Positions 11,950 to 24,425 of a stretch of 64,000 nt of DNA are shown one piece after another. The stretch's first letter is position 1. The number at the start of each line of letters is the position of its first letter. The stretch spans positions 744,001 through 808,000 of the forward strand of contig CM040746.1 in the NCBI GenBank assembly GCA_022829145.1, written 5' to 3'. The stretch is from Albula goreensis. Its lineage: Eukaryota; Chordata; Actinopteri; Albuliformes; Albulidae. A program made the position numbers and the translations under genes. The notes beneath the pieces are model-generated. The model was not told where the DNA came from, ran no database searches, and saw nothing but the letters and a program-made list of their open reading frames with translations.

Positions 11950-13050
11950 TATGGAAAAGAACATCTACCATATGATTGTTAGCTTGAAGTTCTTTACCTT
12001 GTTGGCTATTTTACTTTGATTTCGGAAACTGTTTCTTGCAAGGTGTTCATGGTGAGCTCTCAACACAGTAGCAAAAGTACCTGTGCGAAGAATGAACAAC
12101 AGAGATTTTTCAAACCACTTGAACACCACCCATTTCATGCTTAGACACACCTGTCCAACCACTGTGAAAAGTGGGCATAGAAATCAGAATATCTGTTTTG
12201 GAAAGTTACAAAACTTTCCTGATGCATAACTCACCAATTCAAGCACCTCTTTGACACATTTAGATGCTAACCACCCTTCTGAACGGGAGGTTGTTTAAAG
12301 TGTGCCCTGACTTAAGTACTCCCCCTGGCTCGTTTAGCTGAGAAGTGAGGCTAAGCACCCCCAGACGTATAACTGGCTGAGTAGCTCTTTTCATTAACTT
12401 GGTGTCACTCAATCAATAATACACTGAATTGTAACTTCAAGCATCAACCTTAGGAGAGAGTCCAAATAAACGTATCAACCTCTCAAGCTAAGTTGGCATA
12501 AAACATGTTAACCCATTGCACTTCCCAAAAAACATTTTAACTTATGTCATGAAGCCTGCCAAAAATATACTAACTCAAAGTGCTGAGCCTGCTCAAAACA
12601 CTAACACACCTCAAACAGGAACACATTTTCTACTTGGTTTCTGTGCGTGTTTTAGCACACAATAAATATACAGGTAATGTATCAGTATCGGACTGAATAT
12701 GCAGGTGAGGGAGGGGAGGGCCAGTACTGTGATGAAACCATGGCCAGGAAATCCTGTCTGTTGGACAAGAATACTTAACTCACCAAAGGGGGAACACGTT
12801 TAGACTGAGACAAGAGGCCATGCACATTCCTGTCATTGTTGAGCCGATGGTATCAGGACCCGATCTCTCTGATTGTGTCTGCGAAAGGCGCCAGACAAGA
12901 GTTACAATGTAGGTTTATTTTGGAGGAAGGGCTGGTCATTCCCAGTGCAAACTCATTCACACACCCACACACACAAACACACACACACACCTCTGTAAGC
13001 GATGTGTTTTATTGGTTGTGTGTAAGTGGCGTCAGTTATTTTTTGATCGT
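11950..13050. other. Intergenic, nothing recognised
   Basis: Ordinary non-coding sequence ending in a short CA-rich tract at 12957-12990. No gene or repeat boundary seen. Confidence 0.4.
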
Positions 13051-13052
13051 GA

Positions 13053-13180
13053 TGTAGGTGGGGGCAGCCTGTAGACCAGTGGTTAAGGTACATGACTGGG
13101 ACCCCCTGAGGTTGGTGGCCCAAGCCCCAGTCCAGCCACAGCAAGAACACCCTTAACCCTTTCGCTCTGGATAACTTTAC
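13053..13180 (+). mobile_element. tRNA-derived SINE (truncated copy)
   Basis: The head 'gcagcctgtagaccagtggttaaggtac' resembles a tRNA A-box region, followed by a degenerate B-box area and the segment 'agccccagtccagccacagcaagaacacc'. The same order occurs, inverted, at 62065-62258, which shows that this is a dispersed family. This copy lacks most of the 3' tail. Confidence 0.75.
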
Positions 13181-14319
13181 TCTTTGTGCGCTAACCTGTC
13201 TTACAGCTTAAACTTCCCACTTTGTCCAAGTACAGGAAACAATACATAATGGCATCCTGTCTCAAAGAGCTGCAACTGTCTTACCAAGCAGAAGGGAGAT
13301 CCCAACTCACTTCACTAAAGTACTGACTCAACTGTGGAACTCCAGAAAATTCCATTCATCGGTTTTTTTCTTTAACATCATGTTACGTTGTCAAGACAGG
13401 TGACATACATTCTGGAACGAACAAAAAAAGCATGTGTCTGACTTTGTGTGATAGCACGTGCCTCTGTGCGTGGGTGTCTGTGTGTTTGTGTGCGTATGTT
13501 TTTGTGAGTGTGCATTCAAGTCAATATATGTGTCACAGTGGCTCGATGATAGCGTCAGATGAAGACATGGGCACAGGTTGTTTCATCTAAAGTTACACCT
13601 GTGGTAACTGCCAAGGTTAATGTTTTAAGACACACAAGTATGTAGTTTTACCTTTCAAAACAATTCCACAACCAGATAATAAGTGCTGGCGATTGGTCTT
13701 CATATTTTGTACAATGTTCAACAGTCTGTGGTATAAAATATTACTCCCTTTTTATTAGCTCTTTATGTGGAAATAGTATGCACACAGCATTTTAAAGTCT
13801 TAACATCTGCTTGTAGGAAATGTTTGTGCTTTTGTGTTATTTTATAAATGTGGTCGGGTTACGTCATCAGGATCGTTGGGCTGTATGAGCTCAGTGAGGT
13901 ATAGAGGAATGGAGGAGGGGGGTAAGTGGGTGTCAATGTTGTGCTAATTTGCCACTCAAACATATTTTGTGCTGTTTGGTGGGTGTGTCTGCTACAGTCT
14001 TTCAGCGAGAGCAGCCGCACGCTGAAAGAGCTCTCCTCTCTCCTCTTCGCGGTCGCACTTTTCCCAGACGCCTTGCAGCTGCCACCATTGTGCAACTCGT
14101 GTGGGAGCATTCAGGGTGATTTACACCACAGAACCCCCCAAGTTTACACACAGAGGGGGCTCTGTGCTACTGGGACAAAAGGGGACCTCCTCACACCCCC
14201 AGATTCATTTTACCAAGCCAGGGGATTCCCATATACCCACAGTCCTCTCAATACCTCAGTCAAACTGACCCACACTTCAGTTATACACATACAGAGCTAT
14301 CACACATACACACACATAT

Positions 14320-14680
14320 AATACTATCACACACACGGACACATACACACTACATTACATTACAGTTATTTATCTCTTATCCAGAGCTACTTACGAACAC
14401 ACACAGAACTATTATAAACACATACTGTACTCATCACGCACCCTGCTACATTCATACGCACTGACACATCCATAAACAAATTCAAACACACACACATATA
14501 GTACTATCACACACACGGACACATACACACTACATTACATTACAGTTATTTATCTCTTATCCAGAGCTACTTACGAACACACACAGAACTATTATACACA
14601 CATGCTGTACTCATCACGCACCCTGCTACACTCATACACACTGACACATCCATAAACAAATTCAAACACACACACATACA
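14320..14680. repeat. 180-bp tandem duplication containing a SINE tail
   Basis: The block starting at 14320 (tactatcacacacacggac...) is repeated almost exactly from 14500, so the period is 180 bp. Each unit carries 'ttacattacagttatttatc' with 'cttatccagagctacttac', a fish SINE tail, set in CA-rich DNA. The two copies differ at only a few bases, so the duplication is recent. Confidence 0.88.
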
Positions 14681-14699
14681 GCCACACACATTCACAATC

Positions 14700-17600
14700 A
14701 CAAACAAACACAGACATACACACTCAAACAATAGCATGTCAACACACAAAACAGTTCAGGAGAATTGAGGCTAAACCTTTCACAAAACGAAGAATTTTAT
14801 GCAAATTTTCCTGCCCCGACACAAACGCCACAGTTATCACCCTGTCCTCCGCTTTCTTACTTGAATGCTCTGAGTTCCTGTTTGTCAGATTCACATCCTT
14901 CCCTCCTGTCTCTCCCCCCTTCCTCTCCCTTCAATTGAAATGAGGGCCTGCTTTCAAACTCTGTATCATTCAGCCAAAAAATGAGTGCACACATTGTGAA
15001 AAACTCAAAACTGAAAAACAAGCCCCTGCTGAACATAGCTGTTTTTTGATATTGGGATCTTAGCCCAATATCAAACGTGCTGGGGTGAACATACACCTCT
15101 CCTAGGAATCAAATCTCCTAAATCTTTTCCCCTTGAGGAAACAGCAGTGGTCAGCATAGCTGGTTGGATTCCAGAATATTCCACAGTGTGACCCATAGCA
15201 CACAGATCAGCTGCCTTTTGACCATGGACTCTGCTCTATAGACACCGGACAGAGTGAGTGAGAGAGAGCATTCTCATTCACTAAACTGAACACCCACACA
15301 CACACAGTGCTCTCTCATTCTCTACACTGATGCATACACACACACACAGCTCTCTCATTCACTACTCATTAGACACACATATAACAATTTGCCTTCCATT
15401 GATACTCAGTACTTAAATGTAGCTAGCTGGCTGTAGCTTTCAGTGAAATTTAACTATTGTTAGTGGGTGATAACTAGCTGAAAATGTCTATTTTCAGTTG
15501 TTGGGACTTAGTGTTCTGTTTATTGAGGAAAAATAGTGAATACTGCTACCTCGTTAGGTAGTAAACACTGGTTGTAAATCTACCTTGCAGAGTAATGCGT
15601 TGACCCTGACTCCCATGAGATGGCTGTCTGTATGATAACAGATTCACCATCATGTGAATTTGGAAATAGGCAGGGCTCAAGTTGAGGGGGGATGTGGGGG
15701 GGATGCCATCCACCTTGGAAATAATTTTGACCACAACCATCCCCCCTGTAAAACTGTCTTCTCCCTTCCCATCCTCTTTCTTTAATGGAATTAGCCATTT
15801 ATGGCCTAATCGGTAAAAGACAAACCCTACTAGCGATATTTAAATGTCAATCTTACATTATTTGCGCACCAGTTTTCGTTGTTCTGTATCCTCTGTGCCT
15901 TTGTGGCTTTTGATTTCTTATTGCTTATTTGCTTTGAGCCTGCAAATGCATGCTTCTCATTGGCTAATACAACTTCACTATGAGTTTTGCTTTGAACGAG
16001 GATTGCAGATATTACAGGTTAAAATGGCTAAGTGACCGGCTCAGCAGGACCTTATTTTGAGTGAAGAAGAAGCAGAAAACAACAGGTGAGACGATAAGCA
16101 GTCTCATGTATTATTATTAACAGTTAATATGGCCCTTACGTGACAAAACTTTGGCAACAGCTCAGCCCGTGTTTAATCTTTAATGAGACCATTTCAGATA
16201 GTAATATGTTCACACGTCCGTCGTTTGAAACGAACATGTAAGCTATCTAACATATTTATTGGCTTAAAATAACATAAACGACTTTAGATTCTAATGAGAG
16301 GGTGATGTATTGAATGTAAAAGGTATATTAAGCAGTAACTTGTATTCAGTTGTGATAGTGTCGAGGTATGTTTTTGGAATCCTGTGCAAGTAATATCATT
16401 GTTGTTATTATATAAATAAAATAATTGGATTGTTTTTGATATTAATAAACGAGTTACAGGTACATTTTCTGTCTGTTTTTCTTATGATTATGCATGAATA
16501 TGAAAAAATGTAGGCATATACCACCATCCTTCCACTCCGAGGTTGACCATCCCCCTTGAATTTTCTTTTACAAATCAACCACTAGAAATAGGCAATGTTA
16601 CTTCTACACCATATTACTTTGTCCCACTGCCATGAAGTCAAGGTTTTACGCTAAGTGGGTCTAGTTATGCTTTGTGACCTCACAAACAGTTGAATGGCAG
16701 CCCTACCATATATATCAACATTGCTAGGCTCATAATTTACATTTTTTTTTGTTGAGACTGCGTCACAGGCTTGTACATTCAGCTCTGTGTTCATTTTGAT
16801 ACTTTTTTTGTGGTTTTTGACAGCTATCCTGTTAACTGTCCATCTAATCCACTTGTGACCAGTGTCATTCTTTCCTGATGCAGTTTCCTTCTTTTTGGGT
16901 GTATGCCACCATGATTTTTAATGTTTCCCCTGACATATTACTCATTTCTACATATGACGTATCTTCCGATTTTGACATCAACAGTCCGACCTCAAAAATA
17001 TGTTAGATCTCTCATGTTTGTTTACACACTCCCATATCGAAGCGTTGATTGTTAAATGTACCTCACAACTGTAACATATTGGCAAATTTTAGTGACTGAT
17101 TTAAATGTGTAGACTTCTTTTTAATTGAAATGTAGTTGCTTCAAAGCAAAGGATCTTTTTCATTGGTGATTCATATGTTTGGTATATAGACACACAAACT
17201 TAAAATAATAATAGTTAAAAAAGGCATGCAGTGCCTAGTGCCCTAAGTGGAAAATTTCTTGGTTTGTGACACCTAATTAGAAACAGTGATCTGGCCTTTT
17301 GAGAAAAGATAGTGTGTTTTTATCACTAGATACACAGATGCAGGCCTGTTCTATTCAACACTGTGATGTTTATGTTGTCCTGTTTAAAGCGAAAACATGA
17401 CACTAGTAACAGCAGGCTTAATATAGTGCTTCTGTGTTTGAATTGAATTTTGCTGTAGAGATTAATATGTTGTATACATACACTATATAAAAAAAACCTC
17501 ATGCAGTATAGCCTGAAGGTTAAGAGCTATTTTGGGAACTGTAAAATAGGAATTTGCTGAATTCATATTTTTAACATTTATTATACATGGTGATTTCTTA

Positions 17601-17700
17601 CACTATGTGTTAGAAATCAGACTTTGGTTACCTGCTTTCAGAGGTGATTGCTCTATGGTTATGAAATGATTTCTGTAAAGTGTGGCACAAAGACAAAAAG
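14700..17700. other. Intergenic, nothing recognised
   Basis: Short CA runs near 15290-15350, then AT-rich sequence. No splice-flanked open frame or RNA gene is apparent up to the 3' end of dusp1. Confidence 0.45.
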
Positions 17701-17710
17701 ACAGTGTTTC

Positions 17711-18732
17711 AGTTTTGTATAAAAATTATTTAATTTCACGGTATAAAATGTTTAACAGGAAATGCAAAAATATATAAGAAATATATTACTTTGGTTTATA
17801 AATATTACATATCAAACAGCTCTTGCGAGTGGGATCGCAAGAAACGTGCTTTTTGGGCACCACTGTGCAGGGCTGCAGCAGTACAGAGTTGTGAGGTATT
17901 CTGCGGTCATGTTCGGTCATGTTCTACTGTCATATTTGCGGCCATGTTCAGGCCGTGGTCATCTAGAGAGTTCACAGAACGTTTCTAAAAGGCAACTGCT
18001 GGCATTAGAGAAACAGCACCGTCCTGCTGGCTGAGAGTGGCCCTGCTGCCGGTCATAGAGAGTATACATTCCTTTGTTTACTGAACCCAGATGGGAGTCA
18101 TGTGTGGTGGTAGCCAGCTAGCACTCAAGTACAGCGAATGATGTCATGACCGTTTTGAAATAAAGCAGGACCACTTAAAATGCGAAAACAAAAACAAACT
18201 AACATACACATAAATAAACCTGAGAGGACAACAGCAGTACACAGTCATGTCTTTGAGGCAGCAAAGGGTCTTTCCCCCCCCTTGCGCTAGCTTAAACCAA
18301 GAAACATGAGCACGGTTGCCGTGGTTGCCGAGGATGACCCCCGTGATCTCATGGACATTCAGCCTGCGGTACTTCAAAGCCGAGGCTCATCTGAATACAA
18401 CCCCCCCCCCCCCCAACCCCCCATTATGCACTTCTGTCACACATAGGGCTCTCTCTCCGCCGGGGGGGCTTAGAGGGCAAGGCTTCCTTCAGCTCAGTCA
18501 CAATACTGCCATTCAGCTCCACTGGACCGTCCAACACCATTGGTCCCCATGGCGTCAGGGGGCGGGGACTAGTGCTTCCATGGTGCGGCATGACCGGAGC
18601 TCATGCGTAACCTTGGCTTGTGACAGGGGTCAAAGTCCTATAATGGCGAAGGGCTAGTGAGTGTTTGGCAAGAGATCTGCTCAGAGCCGGCACTGCAGTG
18701 AGCCCAACACCATGCCCCGGTAGCCGGGGTAG
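17711..18732 (-). other. dusp1: dusp1 3' UTR with AU-rich elements
   Basis: This is the sequence between the stop codon and the proposed poly(A) signal. On the transcript strand it has GGTTTATTTATGTG (around 18208-18221) and a second ATTTA near 17800. Known dusp1 mRNAs are unstable immediate-early transcripts controlled by ARE-binding proteins, which fits these motifs. The exact 3' end is inferred. Confidence 0.55.
17729..17734 (-). terminator. dusp1: dusp1 polyadenylation signal ATTAAA
   Basis: On the minus strand ATTAAA is followed about 25-45 bases later by a U/GU-rich stretch (TGTCTTTTTGTCTTTGTG), the usual layout of a cleavage site. It gives a 3' UTR of about 1.0 kb. A TTTATT (minus AATAAA) at 17577-17582 is a possible alternative end. 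Confidence 0.5.
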
Positions 18733-19088
18733 TCAGCAGGAAGGTGAGGTGGTGATGGGACTGGTGAGAAAGGCCAATGGGCTGGCTGCCGCGTGAACTG
18801 GGAGGGACACAGGGAAGTTAAAGACGGTAGCGCCGGACCCCAGGGCAGGACTCCCGGCTTCGGCGGAGCAGCTGGAGGACGCCAAGACCTGCGACTCGAA
18901 CTGCAGCAGCTGCCCCATGAAGCTGAAGTTGGGCGAGATGATGCTGCGCCTCTGCTTGACGAACTCGAAGGCCTCGTCCAGCCGCACGCGGTTTGTGCGC
19001 ATCAGGTATGCCAGGCAGATGGTAGCAGAGCGCGATATTCCCGCCTGGCAGTGTACAAAGACACGGCCGCCGGCATTACGTACAGAGT
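18733..19088 (-). CDS. dusp1: dusp1 exon 4 (catalytic Cys, stop)
   Basis: Second half of the catalytic domain with RVFVHCQAGISRSATICLAY, the FEFVKQRRSIISPNFSFMGQ block and the C-terminal tail. Acceptor CTCCAG. TGA stop at 18733-18735. Confidence 0.95.
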
Positions 19089-21219
19089 CTGGAGGGGGGA
19101 GAGAAAGAGGGAAGGGTCAGTATAGCACAAATTCCACAGTCATACATTGCTGAGGTCATAATCAGTGATGTCATAATAAATGAGGTAATAGTCAATGATG
19201 TCACATAAATAAACAAAAATGGGGTGAGGTCAACAGGTGTGAAAGTCCAAGTGATGGAAAGTGTGCTCCTCCCCCTCCTCTGTTGTCTCTTTCAGAGGAA
19301 ATAAAACCGTTATTGGTGCTGCTCCCCTCCCCCATTTCATCTCATTAGGGGACAGGAAGAGGAGGCCAAGCAGGGGGGCAGGGGGGCTCCCTGCAGGGTG
19401 GGCTGACAAAAAACAACACAAAAAAAAGGGGGGAGGCAGCGTGGGGCGGGACACCCTTTATGCAGCCAGAACAAAGAGCCTGGAGGCCATTGAAATGCAC
19501 CCCCCCAACCCAGGTCACGGCCCCACAGTTAACATGAGAAAGGGCCCCCCCCTTTCCCCGACAAGTGAGGTAAGCCCACATCCCCATTACCCAGAGGGGG
19601 AGATGGGAAGGACAGCTGGCCGATTTGGAGGGAAAAACCCCGGATTTGAATTTAATTCAGCTCACAGCAGGGAGTGTTTCCGTGGGAGCTTCTGGACATG
19701 GACTGGTGACATGTGTCAGTGTGTTGTGTTGGAGGGCTTGTGGGGGGTGGGGTGGGGTGGGGAAGGTTTGTAAAGAAACTCACCAATAAACTCAATGGCC
19801 TCGTTGAACCAGGAGCTGATGTCGGCTTTGTGGTTGTCCTCCACTGGAATGCTCTTGTACTGGTAGTGTGCCTCAAAGTGGTTTGGGCAGTTGGCGGAGA
19901 CGTTGATCAGCGCAGTGATGCCCAGCGTGTCCAGCATGTCCTTCCGTGAGGCATGGTAGGCACTGCCCAGATACAGGAAGGGAAGGATCTCGACGGGCCC
20001 ACCCTGAACATCCCAACAAACAAAACACCTTTTTAACAAACATGCTCAAACACATGACTTTTCTTCATATGATTTTGAAAGACTGTCTGTGGTTCACTAC
20101 ATTTTCATCCCCTATAATCTTTTACCTTTTATGCCCCTCTGTAGAGGGTAGTTCAAAAGTAAACTCAACATAGACTGGTGCAGTCCCAGCAGTATGTGAA
20201 TGTAAATCTCAGTTAAATTATTTTTGGAGGGAAGGCCATGCTGTACAAACATTCTTTTCGGAGTAGTTATACAAACATTATATCTTACGACTGTAAAACA
20301 CGAAAAACGGGCACGCATAATCGTCTGAAGCTTACCTGATCGTAGAGGGGGGTGTTGCAGGAGCTGCATCCGGACTCTGCGCTGTCGGGCTGCGAGTTGG
20401 CGCTCAGCGGCAGACATAATCCCTGAGGAGGAGCCGGTTTGGTGCACATCTCGGGATACTCAGAGGAAAACGTCTCAAAGCCACCTAAAAACACGGGCGA
20501 ATATTTATAACCAAACATCTCACAGCTGTTCCGAGTGGTTCACTTTTCGTTGTCATTTGTCATTGACTACCAACACGCAGGAGACCAGTTGGTTGACAGC
20601 TGCTGGCCAGCATTTGTTTGTCACCAAACAGGCCATTTCCGTTCTGAGTGTTTCAACTTAGCCAAGGACGTTATCGAAGCGCAGAGCAACAAATTAACTA
20701 GACTACTACTACTATTGTAAGGCTGTAGGATACACTTCTCGAACTGTCCGATTATCCCGACAAACCAACATCTCGATTATTTTATAACGTTATTCGCTCA
20801 GTGTCGGTAAAGCAGAATTACAAGAAAAAGTTTTGTAAACTCAACTTACCTTTAAGCAAAAATACGCTGGCTCCACATGGGTCGCGACATAAGGCCGTAA
20901 CAGCAAGCATTAAAGTCCCGTCTTTTTTCACTTGGTCAAAGTCCAAACTCCGATCATCGAGAAAAACCACTGCCTGATACTTCCCAGATAAAACACCGTT
21001 CCTAGTCTGCTCGTTGGGGATAATATGTTCCAGACCCAGGCCACCCCTGGCTCTGCGGCGAACGATGGTGCTGAAACGCACGTTGGTGGAGCCGGGGATA
21101 TGAGAGGTGTTGAAAGAAAAGAAGGACCGGCAGTCCAGCACGAGGCAACCCTCTTCGTCCCCCTCCAGCAGATTTCGGAAGGTGGCGCAGTCGATACTGG
21201 GAACTTCCATTATGACCAT
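18733..21219 (-). CDS. dusp1: Dual-specificity phosphatase 1 (MAP kinase phosphatase 1)
   Basis: Complete four-exon gene: 20850-21219, 20336-20484, 19784-20003 and 18733-19088, joined by GT-AG introns in consistent phase. It gives 364 aa (human 367). The enzyme removes phosphate from both Thr and Tyr of the activation loop of ERK, JNK and p38 in the nucleus. An N-terminal rhodanese/CH2 domain (about 20-137) carries the kinase-docking arginines VRRRAR (53-58). The catalytic domain (about 174-315) has general acid Asp229 in PVEDNHKAD and the P-loop HCQAGISR with nucleophile Cys260. The tail ends SPITTSPSC, keeping the ERK-phosphorylated serines of the mammalian protein. The ATG at 21219 has A at -3 and G at +4. 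The gene is divergent from ergic1, as in mammals. Confidence 0.97.
19742..19762 (+). other. Perfect G-quadruplex motif in dusp1 intron 3
   Basis: Four G runs (6, 4, 4 and 4) are separated by single T residues, beginning about 20 bp from the exon 3 donor. They lie on the strand that is template for dusp1, so the RNA itself is C-rich here. Single-base loops are the most stable G4 arrangement. Confidence 0.7.
19784..20003 (-). CDS. dusp1: dusp1 exon 3
   Basis: First half of the catalytic domain: GGPVEILPFLYLGSAYHASR, INVSANCPNHFE and the general-acid segment PVEDNHKADISSWFNEAI. Donor GTGAGT. Confidence 0.95.
20336..20484 (-). CDS. dusp1: dusp1 exon 2
   Basis: Codes for the interdomain linker, including PDSAESGCSSCNTPLYDQ, which is nearly invariant in DUSP1. 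Acceptor TTTTAG, donor GTAAGC. It ends on a codon boundary. Confidence 0.95.
20850..21219 (-). CDS. dusp1: dusp1 exon 1
   Basis: Codes for residues 1-123 plus one base: MVIMEVPSID start, LDCRSFFSFN and the RRRAR docking site of the CH2 domain. Its donor is GTAAGT (complement at 20844-20849). Confidence 0.95.
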
Positions 21220-21619
21220 AGTAGTGCGACGCGCAGAAAATGACAAGTCTAAATACATAAAAAATGGAGTTTTCACAAAATTATAAGATCCTTCTAGTGC
21301 CGTTGGTCGTTATCCTTTGCTCGAAAAACGGTTTATCCAAAGTTTCCTTTTCTACAGTTTAGATATGTCCTTCAGGCGATTGCTTCTTTGTTCCTATGTT
21401 AGATAACTCGCTTAAAATTCTGTTTCAGAAATAAATAAAAACAAAACAAAAAATAATTGTTGCTTCCAAACGGAACAAATATAGGTATGTATTGGTATCA
21501 ATGTGAATTCTTGTCTTCTTCGCTACGAGCAACGTTCTTTTCGCTTCTTTCTTTTGAGCCGTTGGTCTATAGTACTAGTTCGTAAGTCACTTGAATCTGA
21601 CTCCCTTTTCTCTGAGCGC

Positions 21620-21715
21620 TTTATATCCTGCTCTTTATGAATTGGAACTGTCGACGTCAGAGCCACGCCCCGCCCCTCTACGTTCCCTGCCCGAGTGAGT
21701 TTGCACGTACGTCAT
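21620..21715 (-). promoter_or_regulatory. dusp1: dusp1 core promoter (TATA, CCAAT, CRE-like, GC box)
   Basis: Read on the minus strand: CRE-like TGACGTAC at 21714 downward, a CCCCGCCCC GC box at 21667-21675, CRE-like TGACGTCG (about 21652-21659), an inverted CCAAT (21641-21645) and ATATAAA (21620-21626). A start site about 30 bases further, near 21590, gives a 5' UTR of about 370 bases. Paired CRE-like sites plus TATA match the known cAMP- and stress-inducible design of dusp1 promoters. Confidence 0.75.
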
Positions 21716-23733
21716 TTGTAAGGCTGATCCAAAGCAGCCAAACCCTAGTGGCAAAGAACGCACAAACTAAACAAAACTGAGCTGGTGCTGCGTTTGCCTG
21801 AGGCAAGGCCGGGGGTGTTTTAAGGAGCTGATATAAAAATTTAGCTGTGCAACTTTCAAACTAAAACTAAAAACTTATTTAATTCAGTAGATTCTCCACA
21901 GTTAGGCAGGAAACTCTTTCATATAACTTTGTGAAATACCCCAGTCTGCACACAGTAGTGCTTTTATTTGTTGCTGTTGTTATCTTTTTGTTTCTTTCTA
22001 CTGATTTACTGCAGACTTTTAGTTATAGAACCTGATCTAGGCTGATATGTGGCATGTACACAGACCAGTAAATTGCTGATCAACAACAAACAAAAGAAGA
22101 AACTCCAACAGCACAATTATCTGTTCTTTGTCTTACGATTATGAAAATATCAAAAATAACTTGAAAACTGTGCTTTTCCAGATAGGCTCTGCTTATTGAG
22201 CCCTAACCTCCAGTTATGAGGCCCAAGGGCCTGCATCAAATAAGGAATACCACCAAATTTCTGAAGGAAAATTCCATGATGTTATTGTTTGTTGTGCTTT
22301 TTATTCTCTTCTTCAGATGAGAGCTGACAAATATCGAGACAATAAGCAAATTCCTGTCATGGCTGCAATAAAAGTTTATACTTTGTTTTTATTAGGCAGC
22401 AATATGGAGGGTTTGAGGAGGAGCAGAGCGAAGGTGAACCATAAAAGTTAATGACTGTACAACAAGCTGAGCTCTGGTAGATTTCCACGGCGCTGAAAAC
22501 AGGCCGAGCGGGGTAAGGGCTGCGGCAGCACTGAGGCAGGTGGAAGCCGTGCTGCCAGAGAGAGGCAGCTGTTTGTTTACTCCTCATGGCTGGCACCAGT
22601 TTAGCAGGTTTACGCTCAGCACTATTGAGTGTAAAGTATGGTGACAAAGTCAACATCATCGTTGCTGTTTGGGGCGGTATCTGAGGGCTGTTGTAAACAT
22701 GTAGGACACTGTTTTTTTTTTTCTCTTTCTCAGACAATGTGATGAACAAAAGGACAATACCTGTCCCCACTCTGTGCCAAACGCCGAACACCCATTTGAG
22801 ACTCAAAGCCTCACACCTGAGCACTCTGCTACACTTTTTCTTTCTTTTCTTTTAGTTATTATTTCACGATGTGCCCTCGGTTTTACTAAGAATTGCAAGC
22901 GAAACCCTGCCACATTCTGACACTTGATTTGAGTTTGTATCTAGAGCCTGTCAATGGTAGCAATAGCCACAAATCAAATGGAAACCCAGTATGTACTGCT
23001 CACACTAACATTCCCCATCTCTAATTCTTAACTGCACAAATCATTGAAATTTCTAATTTCTACATTCTTGATAGGACTGGTGTCAGACTGACACAGCTAA
23101 ATGCTGTGTAATTTACACACACAGTCATACAAATGTATTTCACAAAACAGAACCACTATTGGTGTTTGATGCTACAGGCTAAAGTAACACATCAATCCAG
23201 CCCTCCAGTCAAACCTACACACGTCAAAGTCTTTTTCCTCAGGCATTCAGGAGAATGGAAGTTCACACAGCAGTGTGTGTGGCCACAGGGCAGTGTGTAG
23301 CTGAGCATGGCAGTTACGTTCAATAAACTGTGCCACCCTTGCCCTCACCTGCAGGTCACGCCAGCTCCTGAGTCAGCGGGTAAAACTAATCTCTCTCTTT
23401 CTCTTACCTCATGTTCAAGAACAGTCACCAGAGAGCTTCTTTATGATCTGCAGGTGTGTTTGGTTTATGAGATGCTGGCCTTTGGCCCCTGCTTGCTGAA
23501 GACCCACAGTATACTGTTTTTTTTTCACTTATGAGACTGAAGGGGGAAAACAATGACATCAGTAAGATAAGGCTTTGATATAAAATGTATGCATTTTGAT
23601 ATAAGTGTTTGTATTTTAAACAAGGTTTCTGTCACAATTCAGGAATGCTTCAGTGTGTTAGCTATTTATGTGGACAGTACACTGTATGTCAGTATATATT
23701 ACAACAGACACACATAAGAAAAATATCATTTTC

Positions 23734-23734
<1 letters not shown>

Positions 23735-23787
<53 letters not shown>
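23735..23787. repeat. (AT)n microsatellite
   Basis: Uninterrupted alternating AT for about 50 bases, followed by further TATA-rich sequence near 23833-23845. Confidence 0.95.
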
Positions 23788-23789
<2 letters not shown>

Positions 23790-24417
23790 TTCTGTATAAA
23801 ATACAGAATACAGATTCTAAAATACAGAAACTCTATATATATAGTTTATCTTTTTAGTTTATCTTTGGTTTTGTGCTTCAATAAAGGCTTGTATATAAAG
23901 TATTTAGGACAACCCAAACTGCTCCAGTAGGTAACCACACCTTCTCTAAACACAATGGAGGATGTAGGTGTGACATTGTGCTGGTGTTCAGGTGGCACCA
24001 TTACCTGCCCTGAGGTTTGATTTTATCACAGGTAACACACACTTCGTCACAGTTAGACCTGTCTTTATCAGGACAGTGTCCCCCAAAAAAAAAAAAAAAA
24101 AAAAGAAAAGAATGTGGCTGCGCTTCTAATTGTCAGATGGAAAGGCATAATATAGGTCATTACGTCAACCCTGCTTTTCTGCCGCTCACACTCATCCAAA
24201 CTTACTGGAGCACTGCGTTGGAAACCAATATGCACTCTTTGTTTCTCCAAAACAGAGAGAGGATAAACAAAACAGAAAAAGAAAAAAAAAAAAAAAGAAC
24301 TGAGCAATAACAAAAACCATGGCTTGCAACAGTGGCAAAGGCTATGCAGGAACCTGTGGTCAGCTCTTACTGTCAGGGTGAGGATGAATCAGTCTGAAAA
24401 CTCGAGCTTTTGAACGA

Positions 24418-24425
24418 TGACGTCA
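24418..24425. promoter_or_regulatory. Perfect palindromic CRE (TGACGTCA)
   Basis: TGACGTCA is followed by a purine-rich GGGGGAGGGGAAGAGGG block. It lies about 2.8 kb upstream of dusp1 and 3.2 kb upstream of ergic1. It is a CREB/ATF consensus site and a candidate distal element for inducible dusp1 expression; this is motif-only evidence. Confidence 0.4.

Noticed and set aside
13926..14321. 131-residue plus-strand frame, considered as an exon of a neurl1b-like neighbour
   Set aside because: In human, NEURL1B flanks DUSP1, so I looked for NEUZ and RING motifs here; none are present and the frame ends in CA-repeat translation.
19261..19773. 170-residue plus-strand frame over dusp1 intron 3
   Set aside because: Low-complexity Gly/Pro-rich translation of a G-rich intron on the strand opposite dusp1, without domain or start context.
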